Positions 8,115 to 17,200 of a stretch of DNA of 64,000 bases are shown here, in pieces. This DNA is from Psychrobacter sp. Ps6 (GTDB taxonomy: Bacteria; Pseudomonadota; Gammaproteobacteria; Pseudomonadales; Moraxellaceae), in assembly GCF_022129235.1 (NCBI RefSeq), contig NZ_JADQAI010000007.1:1-64000 (forward strand), read 5' to 3'. A program made the position numbers and the translations under genes. The notes below the pieces were generated by a model. It made no database searches. It was not told the DNA's origin and worked only from the letters and a program-made list of their open reading frames with translations. How positions within the stretch are numbered: position 1 is the first letter of the stretch; every line of letters begins with the position of its first letter.

Positions 8115-9815
8115 TTAATACTTATTGTTGAAGTCGTCATCAAGACCGTTACCAGGTAACAATGGGTCGTTATTGATGATGTTATTATCACTCACATCAT
8201 TATTATAAATATCATTAGTATCGACACGAGTCGTATCGACTACATCTGTACGCAAATCAGTCGTTGATGTGCTAGCGGCTGAAGGTGTGTTGTCACGAAC
8301 TGAATCAGCAACTTTTTCTTGCGTTGATGAGCTTGGCTGCAGCGTAGATTTTGCTTTTGCTTCGTCGCGCTCACGATCCATCTTATCTTGCATTTTACGT
8401 AGGAAACGTGCGGCTGCTTCTTGACCACCAAGACCAAATGATAGGGCAAAGGCGACGGCTACAGCACCTAGCGTTAGACCAAATGCTAGATTCACGATTG
8501 AATCTGCAATACCCATTGCTTTTAGACCCATAGCAAGTACAAGGCCCATAATCAATACACGGACAATGTTTGCTAAGAATTGTGAACCTTGTTCAGAACG
8601 CTCAACAACACCTGCAATAATATTGGCAAGCCAAAATCCGATGAACAGGATAATCGCACCTAAGATGATGTTAGCGCCAAATGCGATAAACATCGTAATA
8701 ATAGCTGAGATAGGCTCGAAACCTAGTAAATCAGCAGCTGCGATAGCAGCAAATAGCATAGCAAAGAAGATAATCGCATAAGCAACTAAGTCAGAGATTC
8801 TCTTGTCACCCATAGTCTCTTGCAAGCCAACTTTGGCAGGCATTTGATTGATTTGAGTGTTTTCAAGCAATCCTTTGACGATATTTGCAACCATACGTAC
8901 AACATAAAAAGTCACAAACAAGATAGCCACTGCCATGAAGATGTTTGGCAATGCTTCCATGATTTTATTTAGCATATTGGTCGCAGGGCGAGCAATAACA
9001 TCGATTTTTAATGCATTCAAAGCAGCAATAATCGTTGGGATAATAACCACTAAAAATGCTAGCGAACCGGCAATATTAGGTAGGCTGTTCTGTTCACTTA
9101 AGCCCGCTTTCGTCGCTAACTCTTGAACATTAAAAGTAGAAACAAGGTTGGTCACAATGCCGCGTACGACTTTGGCAATGATGTAACCGACGACAAAGAC
9201 CACACCAGCGATTAGGATGTTAGGGATAAAGCTGAAAATTTTGTCGACCATATTTGTTAATGGCGCAAACAAACCATCAAGCTCTAGCTGACCGAGTACC
9301 ATGGTCAAAACAACCAATAAGATAAACCAGTAAACCATATCAGCGATGGTGCTGCTCATTGGTTTTACGCCTGCTTGTGCGCTTAGACGCTCGTCCATTG
9401 TTGTTTTAGAAAGCGCCGCATTGATGGCAGTGCGTGCGACCGTGGCGATGACCCAACCAATCACACCAAGCGCAATCGCACCGATGAGGTTAGGGATAAA
9501 TGCCAATACTTGATTAACCATATTTGCAAATGGTGCCGAAATTGAGTTTAAGTTTAGTTGGCTAAGCGCCCCTGAAATAGCAATGATAAAGATAAACCAA
9601 AAAACAATCTTGGAGATAATTCCCTCAAGATCGTAAGTTTTACCGGTTGAAGAGTTCATGCGTTGATTAAGATTGACTTTAGAGAGCACACCGCGGACAA
9701 GTGCTGCGATACCGAGTGCGACCAGCCAACCAATGATAAATATCAAAATAGCGCCAATGATAGAACCGATAGGCCCACCAAGATAACCGTTAAAAGATGT
9801 GTACATTGGGTTCAT
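8115..9815 (-). CDS. Mechanosensitive ion channel family protein with repeated TM helices (CmpX-like)
   Basis: This is a 566-residue inner-membrane protein. Its N-terminal ~430 residues hold about four repeats of the conserved TM-helix module. Each repeat has a hydrophobic helix starting Phe/Leu-x-Pro-Asn-(I/L) (FIPNLIGAIALGVIGW, FIPNILIAGVVFVVGY, ALPNIFMAVAILFVTF), then a second helix and a linker. The last helix (LAFGLTLGAVAVAFALSFGLGGQEAA) resembles the pore-lining TM3 of MscS. After it comes a short charged stretch and a disordered Asp/Asn/Thr-rich tail, so the usual MscS beta-domain appears to be missing. The layout matches CmpX-type proteins, which are linked to osmotic or envelope stress. 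The start has a perfect AAGGAGG upstream, so it is probably well translated. Confidence 0.82.
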   Translation of the reverse strand: MNPMYTSFNGYLGGPIGSIIGAILIFIIGWLVALGIAALVRGVLSKVNLNQRMNSSTGKTYDLEGIISKIVFWFIFIIAISGALSQLNLNSISAPFANMVNQVLAFIPNLIGAIALGVIGWVIATVARTAINAALSKTTMDERLSAQAGVKPMSSTIADMVYWFILLVVLTMVLGQLELDGLFAPLTNMVDKIFSFIPNILIAGVVFVVGYIIAKVVRGIVTNLVSTFNVQELATKAGLSEQNSLPNIAGSLAFLVVIIPTIIAALNALKIDVIARPATNMLNKIMEALPNIFMAVAILFVTFYVVRMVANIVKGLLENTQINQMPAKVGLQETMGDKRISDLVAYAIIFFAMLFAAIAAADLLGFEPISAIITMFIAFGANIILGAIILFIGFWLANIIAGVVERSEQGSQFLANIVRVLIMGLVLAMGLKAMGIADSIVNLAFGLTLGAVAVAFALSFGLGGQEAAARFLRKMQDKMDRERDEAKAKSTLQPSSSTQEKVADSVRDNTPSAASTSTTDLRTDVVDTTRVDTNDIYNNDVSDNNIINNDPLLPGNGLDDDFNNKY

Positions 9816-10277
9816 CTTATCCTCCTTGAATCATCCTATAGGTAACACTCAAAAGTATTGTTAGTACAATCACTGTTGAACGAGACAAATATATAGATGG
9901 TTTATTATAAATAGTGTCTTTAAATTGAGTTATGCGAAGATATTATAATTTTCGAATAAAGAGGATTATCAAAAGTATCAGTCTGGTTTTTAGTTATCGC
10001 TTTGCTACTGACACTCATATATCAACAATAAATACCAACATTCGATTACTTATCTCCTTAACTAATTTAGCTTAGCCTATGTATTGATGGATTTAAAGAT
10101 AGAAAGCTTTACCTGCCACTATATTTGTGTGATAACTTGTTATTATAATAGGAAATATTAACACAGACTGTACATTAGCCCGATAATTTCATGTAAAGCG
10201 TGGTTCCCAAAACTAAGATTTGTTATTATAGAACAATGTGACATCTCGCCACTATTCTTACAATCAGAGAGTAATCT
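9816..10277. other. Intergenic region between divergent genes
   Basis: This is an AT-rich 462-base spacer. It must hold the promoters of the channel gene (-) and the FKBP gene (+). It carries the strong AAGGAGG ribosome site of the channel gene (about 9821-9827). I see no reading frame, RNA gene or convincing -35/-10 pair. Confidence 0.6.
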
Positions 10278-11009
10278 ATGAAAAAAATCACTACTTTAAG
10301 CATTAGCGCTCTTGCTAGTGCTATGTTGTTAATGACAGGCTGTAGCACCAATAACGGCAGTCAAGAAACAGCTGCTCAAAGCGTTTCTATCACTGAACAG
10401 AGCTCAGCAAGTGAAAAAGTGGGCTATAGCTTAGGATTCATGATGGCAGAAGGCAATAAAGAAGCTGTCAAAGATTTGAACCTGGATACTTTTGAAAAAG
10501 GTTTCCGTGATGGTTACGAAGGCAATGATTCAGCATTGACCCAAGAGCAAATGCAAGAAGTATTGATGACGTATCAAAAAGAGCAAGAAGAACAGTTCGC
10601 AAAAGACATGCAAACCAAAGCAACAGAAAATAAAACCGCTGGCACAGCATTCTTAGCAGAAAATGCGAAAAAAGAAGGTGTGAAGCAAACGGATTCTGGC
10701 TTGCAATATAAAGTATTGAAAGAAGGTACAGGTAAATCGCCAAAAGCAACTGACGTGGTGGAAGTGAACTACGAAGGTAAATTGATCGATGGTACCGTAT
10801 TTGACAGCTCTTATGAGCGTGGTGAGCCAATTGAGTTCCCACTAAACCAAGTAATCGCTGGCTGGACAGAAGGTCTACAGTTGATGAAAGAGGGCGGCAA
10901 GTACGAGTTCTATATCCCATCAGATATCGCCTATGGCGAAGCGGGTAACGCTGGTATTGAGCCAAACAGCACGCTTATCTTTACGGTTGAGCTATTGAAA
11001 GTAAAGTAA
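10278..11009 (+). CDS. FKBP-type peptidyl-prolyl isomerase lipoprotein (FkpA/Mip-like)
   Basis: This is a 243-residue exported isomerase that turns Xaa-Pro bonds in periplasmic or outer-membrane proteins. The N-terminus is a lipoprotein signal peptide (MKKITTLSISALASAMLLMT, then Gly-Cys22). A Mip/FkpA-type helical dimerisation domain follows (about 40-130, with KVGYSLGFMMAEG and a Gln/Glu-rich helix). The FKBP domain begins near residue 140 (GLQYKVLKEGTG) and contains the expected VNYEGKLIDGTVFDSS, Gly-Trp-x-Glu-Gly-Leu and ending Thr-Leu-Ile-Phe-x-Val-Glu-Leu. It resembles FkpA and macrophage infectivity potentiator. It is monocistronic, has an AGAGAG ribosome site and ends at a good terminator. 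Confidence 0.92.
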   Translation: MKKITTLSISALASAMLLMTGCSTNNGSQETAAQSVSITEQSSASEKVGYSLGFMMAEGNKEAVKDLNLDTFEKGFRDGYEGNDSALTQEQMQEVLMTYQKEQEEQFAKDMQTKATENKTAGTAFLAENAKKEGVKQTDSGLQYKVLKEGTGKSPKATDVVEVNYEGKLIDGTVFDSSYERGEPIEFPLNQVIAGWTEGLQLMKEGGKYEFYIPSDIAYGEAGNAGIEPNSTLIFTVELLKVK

Positions 11010-11035
11010 TGCGCGATTGAAGCATTAGTATATGA

Positions 11036-11068
11036 AAAAGCCTTCATAGACATTATGAAGGCTTTTTT
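11036..11068. terminator. Bidirectional rho-independent terminator
   Basis: The stem AAAGCCTTCATA / TATGAAGGCTTT has an A-run before it and TTTTTT after it. It lies between the convergent FKBP and argA genes. Confidence 0.92.
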
Positions 11069-11103
11069 GTGAGCAAAGGTTTTTATATCAGTTTGGCTAT
11101 AAA

Positions 11104-12426
11104 CTATAGGTTTTTTTGAAAGACTTTAGAGTTGCGACCATTGTGGTACTTCTCCAGACGTGCTGATGGCAAGGCACTTGCCTCAACTTCCGCAAAGCCT
11201 TGTTCCACGAACCAATGCGCGGTACGAGTAGTCAATACAAACAGCTTATATAAACCATGGCTGCGGGCTTGCTGCTCTAAAAACGCGAGCAAGTCAGCGC
11301 CGCGGCTACCATTGCGATATTCAGGACGTACGGCAACGCAAGCGACTTCTGCGGACTCTGCGTCTAGCGTATGCAAGGCTGCACAGCCCAAAATCATCCC
11401 ATCGCGTTCGATGACGCTATAGTTATCGATCTCTTGCTCTAAGCGCTCACGCGAGCGACTGACCAAAATACCTTGTTCTTCTAGCGGTGATAACAGCTCA
11501 AGAAGGCCAACCACATCATCGACATTAGCACGGCGAATTTCTTCGTATGGGTCGTGGCTGATTAGCGTACCAGATCCGTCACGAGTGAATAACTCTTCTA
11601 ATAGGGCACCGTTTTTAGCATAGGAGATGATATGCGTGCGATGGACACCTTGGCGGCAAGCCAAGCTTGCGCAGTTCAAGAAATAATTGATTTCACAGTT
11701 CAAATCGCGGTCACGTAAGAAGCGATCCACTTCGTTAGGAATCATCTCATGTAGCAAGCGATCACCATCATTGATACCTGCTTCTTCGCCCAAGAATATC
11801 AGCTTATCAGCACCCAATTCTACCGCGGCGCTAAGCGCAACGTCTTCAGCCAGCAAATTGAATACTTCACCCGTCGCAGAATAGCCCATCGAGCCTAATA
11901 TCACGATATGGTCATGCAGTAGATTGTTTTTGATAGCCTCAACGTCAATAGAGCGCACTTCCCCTGTCATTTGATAGTCAATGCCTTCACGAATGCCATA
12001 AGGGCGCGCCGTGACAAAGTTGCCTGAGATGGCGTCAATACGTGAACCGTACATGGGCGAATTGGCCAGCCCCATCGACAGTTGTGCTTCGATCTGTAAG
12101 CGAATCGCGCCAACCGCTTGCAGGATAGCAGGCATGGCGGCACGCGGCGTGATACGAATGTCTTGATGCAGCGGAGATTCAATATTATCGTCTTTTAAGT
12201 TTTTTTCGATCTGCGGTCGCGCCCCGTGTACCAGTACCAGTTTGATACCCAAACTATGGAGCAAGGCAAAGTCATGAATCAGCGTGCTGAAGTTAGGATG
12301 ATTGACCGCTTCACCGCCAAACATAATCACGAAAGTCTTACCGCGATGCGTATTAATGTATGGGGCAGAGTTACGGAACCAATGGACGTATTCAGGGTTA
12401 ATCTGTGGCATGGAACTAGTAGTCAT
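11104..12426 (-). CDS. argA: N-acetylglutamate synthase
   Basis: ArgA acetylates glutamate with acetyl-CoA, the first step of arginine synthesis. The 440 residues fit the classical bacterial enzyme. The N-terminal amino-acid-kinase domain starts at about residue 30 (KTFVIMFGGEAV), with the VLVHGARPQI loop; in this family it binds arginine as feedback inhibitor. The C-terminal GNAT domain (from about 295) holds the acetyl-CoA loop (VRPEYRNGSRGADLL) and ends GRNSKVFQKNL. The start at 12426 has no clear ribosome site; an alternative ATG lies five codons downstream. It is monocistronic. No obvious ArgR box was seen upstream. Confidence 0.96.
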   Translation of the reverse strand: MTTSSMPQINPEYVHWFRNSAPYINTHRGKTFVIMFGGEAVNHPNFSTLIHDFALLHSLGIKLVLVHGARPQIEKNLKDDNIESPLHQDIRITPRAAMPAILQAVGAIRLQIEAQLSMGLANSPMYGSRIDAISGNFVTARPYGIREGIDYQMTGEVRSIDVEAIKNNLLHDHIVILGSMGYSATGEVFNLLAEDVALSAAVELGADKLIFLGEEAGINDGDRLLHEMIPNEVDRFLRDRDLNCEINYFLNCASLACRQGVHRTHIISYAKNGALLEELFTRDGSGTLISHDPYEEIRRANVDDVVGLLELLSPLEEQGILVSRSRERLEQEIDNYSVIERDGMILGCAALHTLDAESAEVACVAVRPEYRNGSRGADLLAFLEQQARSHGLYKLFVLTTRTAHWFVEQGFAEVEASALPSARLEKYHNGRNSKVFQKNL

Positions 12427-12767
12427 AATGGGAGCAGTAGTCGTTAGAATAAGAAAAAGGGCGTAGCAAAAAAATGCCTAACGCTAAAGATTTACCATAG
12501 CAAAAAACGCGGTTATGAGCTATCTTTTATTTCAGCTGTATTGAGGTCTTTTCATTGCCCATTGGTGATATACACAACCTCAACACGGGGTTAATGTACA
12601 CACAAATGCTTTTTGCTATGCTAAGCGCTATTGCTTTACTGTCAATGAACGAAGATAATCAATAAAAATAATGAATCTGATTCTTTTAATTATTGACTAT
12701 GTGTTAAGACAACTCAGTTTTTGTCATCTGTGCTTTACCGATATATCAATCAGGGATAATGAGAATT
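12427..12767. other. Intergenic region between argA and the exported-protein gene
   Basis: About 340 AT-rich bases carry the divergent promoters. A TTGACT occurs at about 12692, but no -10 box is at the right distance. I see no gene or RNA. Confidence 0.5.
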
Positions 12768-13355
12768 ATGAAAAAAAGTAACCAATTTGCTAGCCCATTT
12801 AGTGCTTGGAGCGGTCATCGCTTATTTCACGTTGTTGCCGGTACGCTCATCGGTGCGATGGTAGTCACGCAGGCATCTGCCATGCTGCCAACACCAGAGC
12901 AAGCAGTTGATAGCTCAATGGCAGTTCAAGCCAATACAAATGCGAGTAGCAATTCAAGTGCTCAAGCGGTCAATAGTAAAATCACAGCATCGTTGGTCAG
13001 TGTTGATGCCAATGGTCAAGAAGTACTCGTCCCTGTCGATACAAATACTCGTCTGCAATCAGGTAATGTACTGGAGTATCAAGGGTACTTTACCAACACC
13101 AATGCCGATCGCGTCCGTAAGATGACGGTCACAATGAGTATCCCAGATCAAGTAGAATTACTTGGTACAGTGGCACCTGAGTTCCCATATGGTAGCGTCG
13201 ATGGCAATAACTTCGCCCGTATGCCACTACGTACCAAGGTAGACAACCAGCTACAAGATGTCGCGCTCAAGTATTACAAAGCGGTTCGTTGGGATCTTGA
13301 AGGTGTCGGTTTGAATGACACCGTTGCAGTAAAATATCGCGCGCGCGTTAAATAA
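12768..13355 (+). CDS. Exported protein with a DUF11-like fold
   Basis: This is a 195-residue protein with a long signal peptide. A basic N-terminus (MKKSNQ) is followed by a hydrophobic core and an Ala-x-Ala site (TQASA, about residue 39), so it should be periplasmic or secreted. After a Ser/Asn/Gln-rich linker there is one beta-sandwich-type domain (SVDANGQEVLVPVDTN, LQSGNVLEYQGYFTNTN, VTMSIPDQVELL). Its opening (values, need for definition of a baseline, then tolerance of x-Asn-x-Asn) recalls the DUF11/conserved-repeat domain found in surface proteins. It ends TVAVKYRARVK. The start at 12768 sits 11 bases after AGGGA; an ATG nine bases earlier is too close to that site. Function unknown. 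Confidence 0.65.
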   Translation: MKKSNQFASPFSAWSGHRLFHVVAGTLIGAMVVTQASAMLPTPEQAVDSSMAVQANTNASSNSSAQAVNSKITASLVSVDANGQEVLVPVDTNTRLQSGNVLEYQGYFTNTNADRVRKMTVTMSIPDQVELLGTVAPEFPYGSVDGNNFARMPLRTKVDNQLQDVALKYYKAVRWDLEGVGLNDTVAVKYRARVK

Positions 13356-13406
13356 CGCTAAGACCTTTATAGTAAAAAGTTCGCCAGATATTGATGTTTA
13401 TTATTG

Positions 13407-13442
13407 AAAAAGCACCACCGTTTATAACGGTGGTGCTTTTTT
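13407..13442 (+). terminator. Rho-independent terminator
   Basis: The stem AAAAGCACCACCGTT / AACGGTGGTGCTTTT is followed by TTTT. It ends the exported-protein gene and may also act on the convergent patatin gene. Confidence 0.93.
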
Positions 13443-13500
13443 ATGTGCTGTGTTCGACGCTGATTGAAATCCGTATTCATTAGTATTCAGATAGAGTTAC

Positions 13501-14487
13501 TTAAAGCGTTGCGTATTTGCTAGTAGATTTCTCTCGAATCAGCTGTTTGATGGCGTTGATTTGTGGCGTTGTGGCTTGCGCACCTGCTTCTATGAGCGCA
13601 CGACGTTGCCTGGTATCTATTGAGCTGTTACGACCGACATTTGGCGTAATGACAATATCCGCGCGATCTCGTTCGCGGCGTATTGATGAGGAGCGATTGG
13701 TAGTGGATACGATATTGGTTTCGAGAAATCCCCAAAAGTCGCTTAATGAGCTGATAGTTAGTGCTCTATTATCAGTAGGTCCATTGACTTGAGCGGCAGT
13801 CACATCAACAGCGATAACAATATCAGCGCCCAAGTCGCGTGCGCTGTCAACGGGTACGAGGCTGACCACGCCACCATCGATATATTTTTTACCCACTTTT
13901 TCTGGAATACGCGGGGCAATAAAAATATTAGGCACGCTACAGGATGCTTGGACAGCAAGCCCAGCATCGCCAGTGGTCAGCACGGCTTTTTTTAGAGTGT
14001 CTTTTTCTGCTGCAACGGCGGCAAAGGTAATTGGAAAGTCTTCTATGACTTGTCCGCGAACTTTTTCATTCACAAAATTTTTGAGTTTAATGCCTTCGAC
14101 AAAGCCTTGATTGGACAGTGTGAAGTCCGTCAACTGGCTATCGGTGGTGGTCAGTGCCAATTGCTCAAGCTGTACTGGCGTGTAACCACTGGCATACAGG
14201 CTACCGATTAAGCTGCCGACACTCGTACCGACGATCAGTGTTGGTTTGATGCCATTCTCTTCCAATGCCTTTATCACACCCACATGAGCAAACCCTTTGG
14301 CACCGCCGCCACCCAAGACCAAGGCGACGCTAGGTAATTCCACGATAGGCTCTGGCGTTTTAGGTATTTGAGCAGTGGGTGTTAGGGTACTGCAAGCACT
14401 GACGCATAACCCAGCGACGGCAAGCATACTAAGACGTAATATACTTAAACCTTGATAAGACGGTCGATACAGAGCAGAGTCTGACAT
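13501..14487 (-). CDS. Patatin-like phospholipase lipoprotein
   Basis: This is a 328-residue patatin-family serine hydrolase. A lipoprotein signal precedes Cys32 (LSMLAVAGLCVSAC). The oxyanion motif GGGGAKG is at about 59-65. The nucleophile is Ser89 in Gly-Thr-Ser-Val-Gly. The catalytic Asp lies in KYIDGGVVSLVP (about residue 210). With the lipobox it should sit on the periplasmic side, anchored in the inner or outer membrane. The family hydrolyses acyl esters of phospholipids; the substrate here is unknown. It resembles RssA-type single-domain patatins plus a C-terminal helical extension. The ATG at 14487 is chosen because AAGG lies eight bases upstream; a GTG three codons earlier overlaps it. 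Confidence 0.86.
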   Translation of the reverse strand: MSDSALYRPSYQGLSILRLSMLAVAGLCVSACSTLTPTAQIPKTPEPIVELPSVALVLGGGGAKGFAHVGVIKALEENGIKPTLIVGTSVGSLIGSLYASGYTPVQLEQLALTTTDSQLTDFTLSNQGFVEGIKLKNFVNEKVRGQVIEDFPITFAAVAAEKDTLKKAVLTTGDAGLAVQASCSVPNIFIAPRIPEKVGKKYIDGGVVSLVPVDSARDLGADIVIAVDVTAAQVNGPTDNRALTISSLSDFWGFLETNIVSTTNRSSSIRRERDRADIVITPNVGRNSSIDTRQRRALIEAGAQATTPQINAIKQLIREKSTSKYATL

Positions 14488-14775
14488 AAAAAACACCTTA
14501 TAAAATGACCGTGATTTATAAAAACCATGATGTAGAAAATAAGACAGCTACTATTATTCATATGATAGATGTAAACAAGTTGTCTTAAGGGGTTTTGCAG
14601 TCATGACGGAATAGCTTAGCATAAGTCATTGACTGTTCAGCTATAATGAGATGAATTGATGTTTATATTTTGCTGTTTTTACGGGTAATTTTATGACAAT
14701 CCTGCCTGGGTGAGTTATATTTAAAACAGTCGATGACACAGATAAAAATAATAAATAACCTTGTTAGGATCTTTG

Positions 14776-17127
14776 ATGCCAGTATCGGTGAATGTTTCTT
14801 CAGCCAGTCCAATGAGCCAATCAAGGCTTGATTTGCCACTCTCGGCGTTAGATATGCCAGTGACGGCGCTGGCAGGTGTCGGGACAAAGGTGGCTGAGCA
14901 ATTGGCACAATTGAATATCAAGCGAATATTTGATTTGCTACTGCATTTGCCGCGTGATTATGAAGATCGCAGTCGACTGGTATCAATCGCAGAAGTGGCG
15001 CACGGACAGTCGGCTATGATTACCGGACGCGTGGTCCATGTCGATACTAAACGTAGCGGTATGACCGTCACTGTGGACGATGATACAGGCACCATAGCTT
15101 TGCGGTTTTTTAAAGTCTATCGCGGCCTTGCGCAGACCATGAATTTGGGGACGCGATTACAGCTGTTTGGTGAAGTCAAAGTCAGTCGTTACGGCAAACA
15201 AATACACCATCCTGAATATCAAATTATCACAGATAATATAGCCACGACCGATACGGGTCTACAGCCCATTTATCCTAGTGTGAAAGGCTTGCACCAAAAT
15301 AAGCTACGCACTTTGATCAAACTGGCACTGCAAACGGTTCGTAGTCAAGGTCTACCGATGACGCTGTTTACGATGGATGATTTTGCTGTTGTGGCTGACT
15401 TACCATTAGTACCTTTTGAGCCAGCCAAATCTGTACTGTTAGAGACAGAATTTCCAGAAGATATTTTTTCGATGCTGGCGCGAAGTGTGCCTGATAATAT
15501 GATTGGCAGTAGTGTGAATAGGCCTACTGCGTCCGTTTACAACGTCAATAACGATGTTCATAGCGCGGCTGCTCGTATCGCTCATAGTAATGTCTACAAC
15601 TTAACGATATTTGAAGCCTTAGTGCTGCTACACACACCGCCCACTTATACTAATGCAAGCCAGCAATATAAACTGTTGACCCAACTGACTGCGCGTACTC
15701 ATGCTGCCTGTCAGCGTTTAATCATTGAAGAGCTGACCGCCCATCAGCTCAGCCTGTTGTACCGTCGTCAACAGCTGCATCAGCATAAATCACCCAAATG
15801 TACGACCCGCAGTCCGCTTGCTGATAAGCTATTTGGTGCATTGCCGTTTGATCTAACAGGTGCACAAAAACGAGTGATGAAAGACATCACCACTGATATG
15901 GCAACCTCTATCCCAATGCTACGACTGGTACAAGGCGATGTGGGCGCTGGCAAGACGTTGGTTGCAGCAGGAGCGGCGGGTTATGCGCTTGATAGTGGCT
16001 GGCAGGTAGCAGTCATGGCGCCGACGGAAATCTTAGCAGAGCAGCATCTTGTGAATTTTAAACAATGGTTTGAGCCGCTAGGTATCGGTGTTGGTTGGCT
16101 CGCGGGTAAGCAAACTGCTAAACAACGCCGTGAAGCATTGGAAGCAGTTGCGGAAAATACGGTACAAATCGTCGTTGGTACGCATGCGTTGTTTCAAGAG
16201 CAAGTGCAGTTTGCCAAACTAGGCCTCGTGATCATTGATGAGCAGCATCGATTTGGTGTTGAGCAGCGTATGGCATTGACCAACAAAGGCGTGGCCAATA
16301 GCACACCGCATCAGCTAATTATGACAGCTACCCCCATTCCGCGTACGCTTGCCATGAGCGTCTATGGTGATATGGATACCTCTATTATTGATGAGTTACC
16401 GCCAGGGCGTACCCCAATTACGACGGTGACCATCGATCGTAATCGACGCGATGAGGTGATCGAACGCATTGCCGTGAATTGCGAAGCGGGCAGGCAAGCA
16501 TATTGGGTGTGCTCCTTAGTAGAAGCATCTAGCGTATTGGATGCGCAAGCAGCTGAAGCCACGTATGAAGATTTGAATGAGCGCTTAGATATTCGCATTG
16601 GATTGGTACATGGCAAAATGAAATCTGCGGATAAACAAGCCATCATGCAAGCATTCAAGGCGGGTGATTTGGATTTGCTCATTGCCACAACCGTCATCGA
16701 GGTGGGGGTCGATGTGCCCAATGCGTCGCTCATGGTGATCGAAAATGCGGAGCGTCTAGGTCTGTCGCAGTTGCATCAGTTGCGCGGGCGCGTTGGGCGC
16801 GGCTCAACTAAGAGCTTTTGTGTGTTGTTATACCAAAAACCATTATCAGAAACAGGCATAGAGCGTTTGAACGTACTACGTGATAGCACCGATGGTTTTG
16901 TCATTGCTCAAAAAGACTTAGAGCTGCGCGGGCCGGGTGAACTGCTCGGTAAACGTCAGACAGGTAATACTGGCTACTATTTGGCCGATCTTATTCGTGA
17001 TGAGCAGTTATTTGCCATTGCGCAGCGTTTGGCGAAGCACTTGATTGCAGATCCTGCGAGAAAAGCAGATGTCAGCCAACTGATTCACCGCTGGATGCCT
17101 GAGGCAAGTCGTTATACCAATGCTTAA
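14776..17127 (+). CDS. recG: ATP-dependent DNA helicase RecG
   Basis: RecG reverses stalled replication forks and migrates branched DNA. The N-terminal wedge/OB domain begins after about 20 extra residues (PVTALAGVGTKVAEQLAQ, FDLLLHLPRDYEDRSR). The helicase core shows Walker A GDVGAGKT at about 387-394, the DEQH box at about 488-491, TATPIPRT, and motif VI QLRGRVGRG. It ends with the RecG-type C-terminus. At 783 residues it is longer than the E. coli enzyme (693), mainly through an insert around residues 245-275. The start chosen is ATG 14776 with AGGA six bases upstream; a TTG at 14761 lacks a site. The gene ends 73 bases before tetR and shares its strand. Confidence 0.95.
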   Translation: MPVSVNVSSASPMSQSRLDLPLSALDMPVTALAGVGTKVAEQLAQLNIKRIFDLLLHLPRDYEDRSRLVSIAEVAHGQSAMITGRVVHVDTKRSGMTVTVDDDTGTIALRFFKVYRGLAQTMNLGTRLQLFGEVKVSRYGKQIHHPEYQIITDNIATTDTGLQPIYPSVKGLHQNKLRTLIKLALQTVRSQGLPMTLFTMDDFAVVADLPLVPFEPAKSVLLETEFPEDIFSMLARSVPDNMIGSSVNRPTASVYNVNNDVHSAAARIAHSNVYNLTIFEALVLLHTPPTYTNASQQYKLLTQLTARTHAACQRLIIEELTAHQLSLLYRRQQLHQHKSPKCTTRSPLADKLFGALPFDLTGAQKRVMKDITTDMATSIPMLRLVQGDVGAGKTLVAAGAAGYALDSGWQVAVMAPTEILAEQHLVNFKQWFEPLGIGVGWLAGKQTAKQRREALEAVAENTVQIVVGTHALFQEQVQFAKLGLVIIDEQHRFGVEQRMALTNKGVANSTPHQLIMTATPIPRTLAMSVYGDMDTSIIDELPPGRTPITTVTIDRNRRDEVIERIAVNCEAGRQAYWVCSLVEASSVLDAQAAEATYEDLNERLDIRIGLVHGKMKSADKQAIMQAFKAGDLDLLIATTVIEVGVDVPNASLMVIENAERLGLSQLHQLRGRVGRGSTKSFCVLLYQKPLSETGIERLNVLRDSTDGFVIAQKDLELRGPGELLGKRQTGNTGYYLADLIRDEQLFAIAQRLAKHLIADPARKADVSQLIHRWMPEASRYTNA

Positions 17128-17166
17128 AAGGGCTATTATTATATACCATTTGGATATCTAAAACGT

Positions 17167-17194
17167 TTGACTCAATCAATTGATTGATTAATAA
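17167..17194 (+). promoter_or_regulatory. tetR promoter with embedded palindromic operator
   Basis: TTGACT (17167-17172) and TAATAA (17189-17194) are 16 bases apart. The spacer is almost filled by a perfect 16-bp palindrome, TCAATCAATTGATTGA (17172-17187). A repressor bound here would block RNA polymerase, so this is a natural operator for the TetR protein encoded immediately downstream. The start codon at 17201 is only six bases beyond the -10 box, so transcription would begin at or next to the ATG. Confidence 0.65.
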
Positions 17195-17200
17195 TGACCC

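Noticed and set aside
10468-10965. 165-codon frame on the minus strand opposite the FKBP gene
   Set aside because: It lies wholly inside a well-supported gene; its translation is low-complexity Leu/Ser/His-rich with no domain.
17172-17187. Palindrome as an insertion-sequence target or terminator
   Set aside because: It has no loop or T-run and lies exactly between -35 and -10, so an operator is the better reading.
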